DNA of 13,105 bases, from the NCBI GenBank assembly GCA_026985685.1, contig JALSQA010000156.1:1-13105 (forward strand), written 5' to 3'. The notes beneath the pieces are model-generated. The model did no database searches and was not told the DNA's origin. It was given only the letters and a program-made list of their open reading frames with translations. Every line of letters begins with the position of its first letter. The first letter of the stretch is position 1. Source of the stretch: Campylobacterales bacterium (GTDB lineage: Bacteria > Campylobacterota > Campylobacteria > Campylobacterales > QNZT01). Shown piece after piece: positions 12,757 through 13,105 of this stretch. Made by a program: the position numbers and the translations under genes.

Positions 12757-13105
12757 TTAAACCTTGCTCTCTTCTTTGATAAAGCAATCTTGGTATTGGT
12801 CTTTGATTTTGATAAATTTATCTATGTTATCTAAAAATATTTGTGTTAAGTGTGGATGAAAATGTTTGCCTTTTTCTTCTTCAAAAAGCTTTAGTATCTT
12901 TGGAAGTGGCCACGCTTTTTTGTAAACCCTGTCAGATCCAAGTGCATCAAATACATCCACAATAGCAGTTATCGCTCCATAAATATGAATTTCATCACCC
13001 CTCAATCCACGTGGATAGCCTGTACCATCATATTTTTCATGATGCTGGTGTGCTATGATGGCTGCTGTTTTTAAGATCGGTCGGTTGGAGTGTTTTAACA
13101 TATCA
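12757..13105 (-). CDS. HD-GYP domain protein, C-terminal part (5' end outside window)
   Basis: HD-GYP proteins hydrolyse c-di-GMP with a metal centre in the cytoplasm. The visible 115 residues start inside the domain: MLKHSNRPILKTAAIIAHQ leads to HHEKYDGTGYPRG, which carries the HHE metal ligands and the GYP motif. Then come VDVFDALGSDRVYKKAW (typically DVFDALTSDRPYKKAW) and a terminal tail of about 30 residues. The usual FDP near the end reads FHP. The HD pair and any receiver or sensor domain lie beyond the right edge. The frame is open to the edge (an Asp codon precedes the first Met), so that Met is internal. The gene ends 48 bases before the lipase gene, on the same strand. It suggests local c-di-GMP turnover, relevant to the polysaccharide operon's presumed receptor, although it need not control that operon. 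Confidence 0.93.
   Translation of the reverse strand, partial: DMLKHSNRPILKTAAIIAHQHHEKYDGTGYPRGLRGDEIHIYGAITAIVDVFDALGSDRVYKKAWPLPKILKLFEEEKGKHFHPHLTQIFLDNIDKFIKIKDQYQDCFIKEESKV

Noticed and set aside
1..13105. CRISPR arrays, tRNA or rRNA genes, insertion sequences
   Set aside because: No regularly spaced repeats, no cloverleaf-like segments, no transposase reading frames and no terminal inverted repeats with target duplications were seen.

Overview
The window looks like a piece of an AT-rich chromosome from a Campylobacterota (Epsilonproteobacteria) relative, such as a Sulfurimonas-, Sulfurovum- or Arcobacter-like bacterium. This rests on base composition, tightly packed minus-strand gene strings with overlapping stop/start codons, and the protein families seen. 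Genus-level assignment is inference only.

Left edge, plus strand: the C-terminal end of an M23 (LytM-type) peptidoglycan endopeptidase runs in from outside the window. A 148-base spacer follows, carrying two palindromes whose cores are exact reverse complements of each other (a REP/BIME-like pair). Next is a HupE/UreJ-type membrane protein with a periplasmic EF-hand-like loop. Its stop codon shares a TTAA with the stop codon of the convergent operon.

Centre, minus strand (10059 down to 1578): six tightly linked genes form an apparent synthase-dependent exopolysaccharide operon. In transcription order they are: (1) a TPR plus outer-membrane beta-barrel export protein, PgaA/BcsC/PelB-like in layout; (2) a 426-residue cytoplasmic protein that I read as degenerate NTPase + degenerate receiver + degenerate GGDEF domain, with an RxxD motif exactly where a c-di-GMP I-site would sit, which is the BcsE architecture; (3) a processive GT2 synthase with D, DxD, ED and QxxRW motifs and no PilZ domain; (4) a 69-residue single-TM protein; (5) a membrane-anchored CE4-type polysaccharide deacetylase with an extra N-terminal domain; (6) a secreted GH8 glycanase with Asn at the position of the BcsZ catalytic base. 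The combination does not match pga, bcs, pel or alginate clusters. It is best read as a c-di-GMP-controlled system making and trimming a deacetylated, possibly chitosan-like, beta-linked amino-sugar polymer. This is the most interesting content of the window.

Right side, minus strand: a secreted lipoprotein lipase/esterase and a FadL/OmpP1-type outer-membrane channel overlap by one base (TAATG). Together they suggest cleavage of lipids or esters outside the cell and uptake of the released hydrophobic products. A hairpin separates fadL-like from the polysaccharide operon, and a perfect 12-bp inverted repeat overlaps the ribosome binding site of the lipase gene. The right edge is the C-terminal part of an HD-GYP domain (c-di-GMP phosphodiesterase family), so c-di-GMP turnover may also be encoded near the polysaccharide operon.
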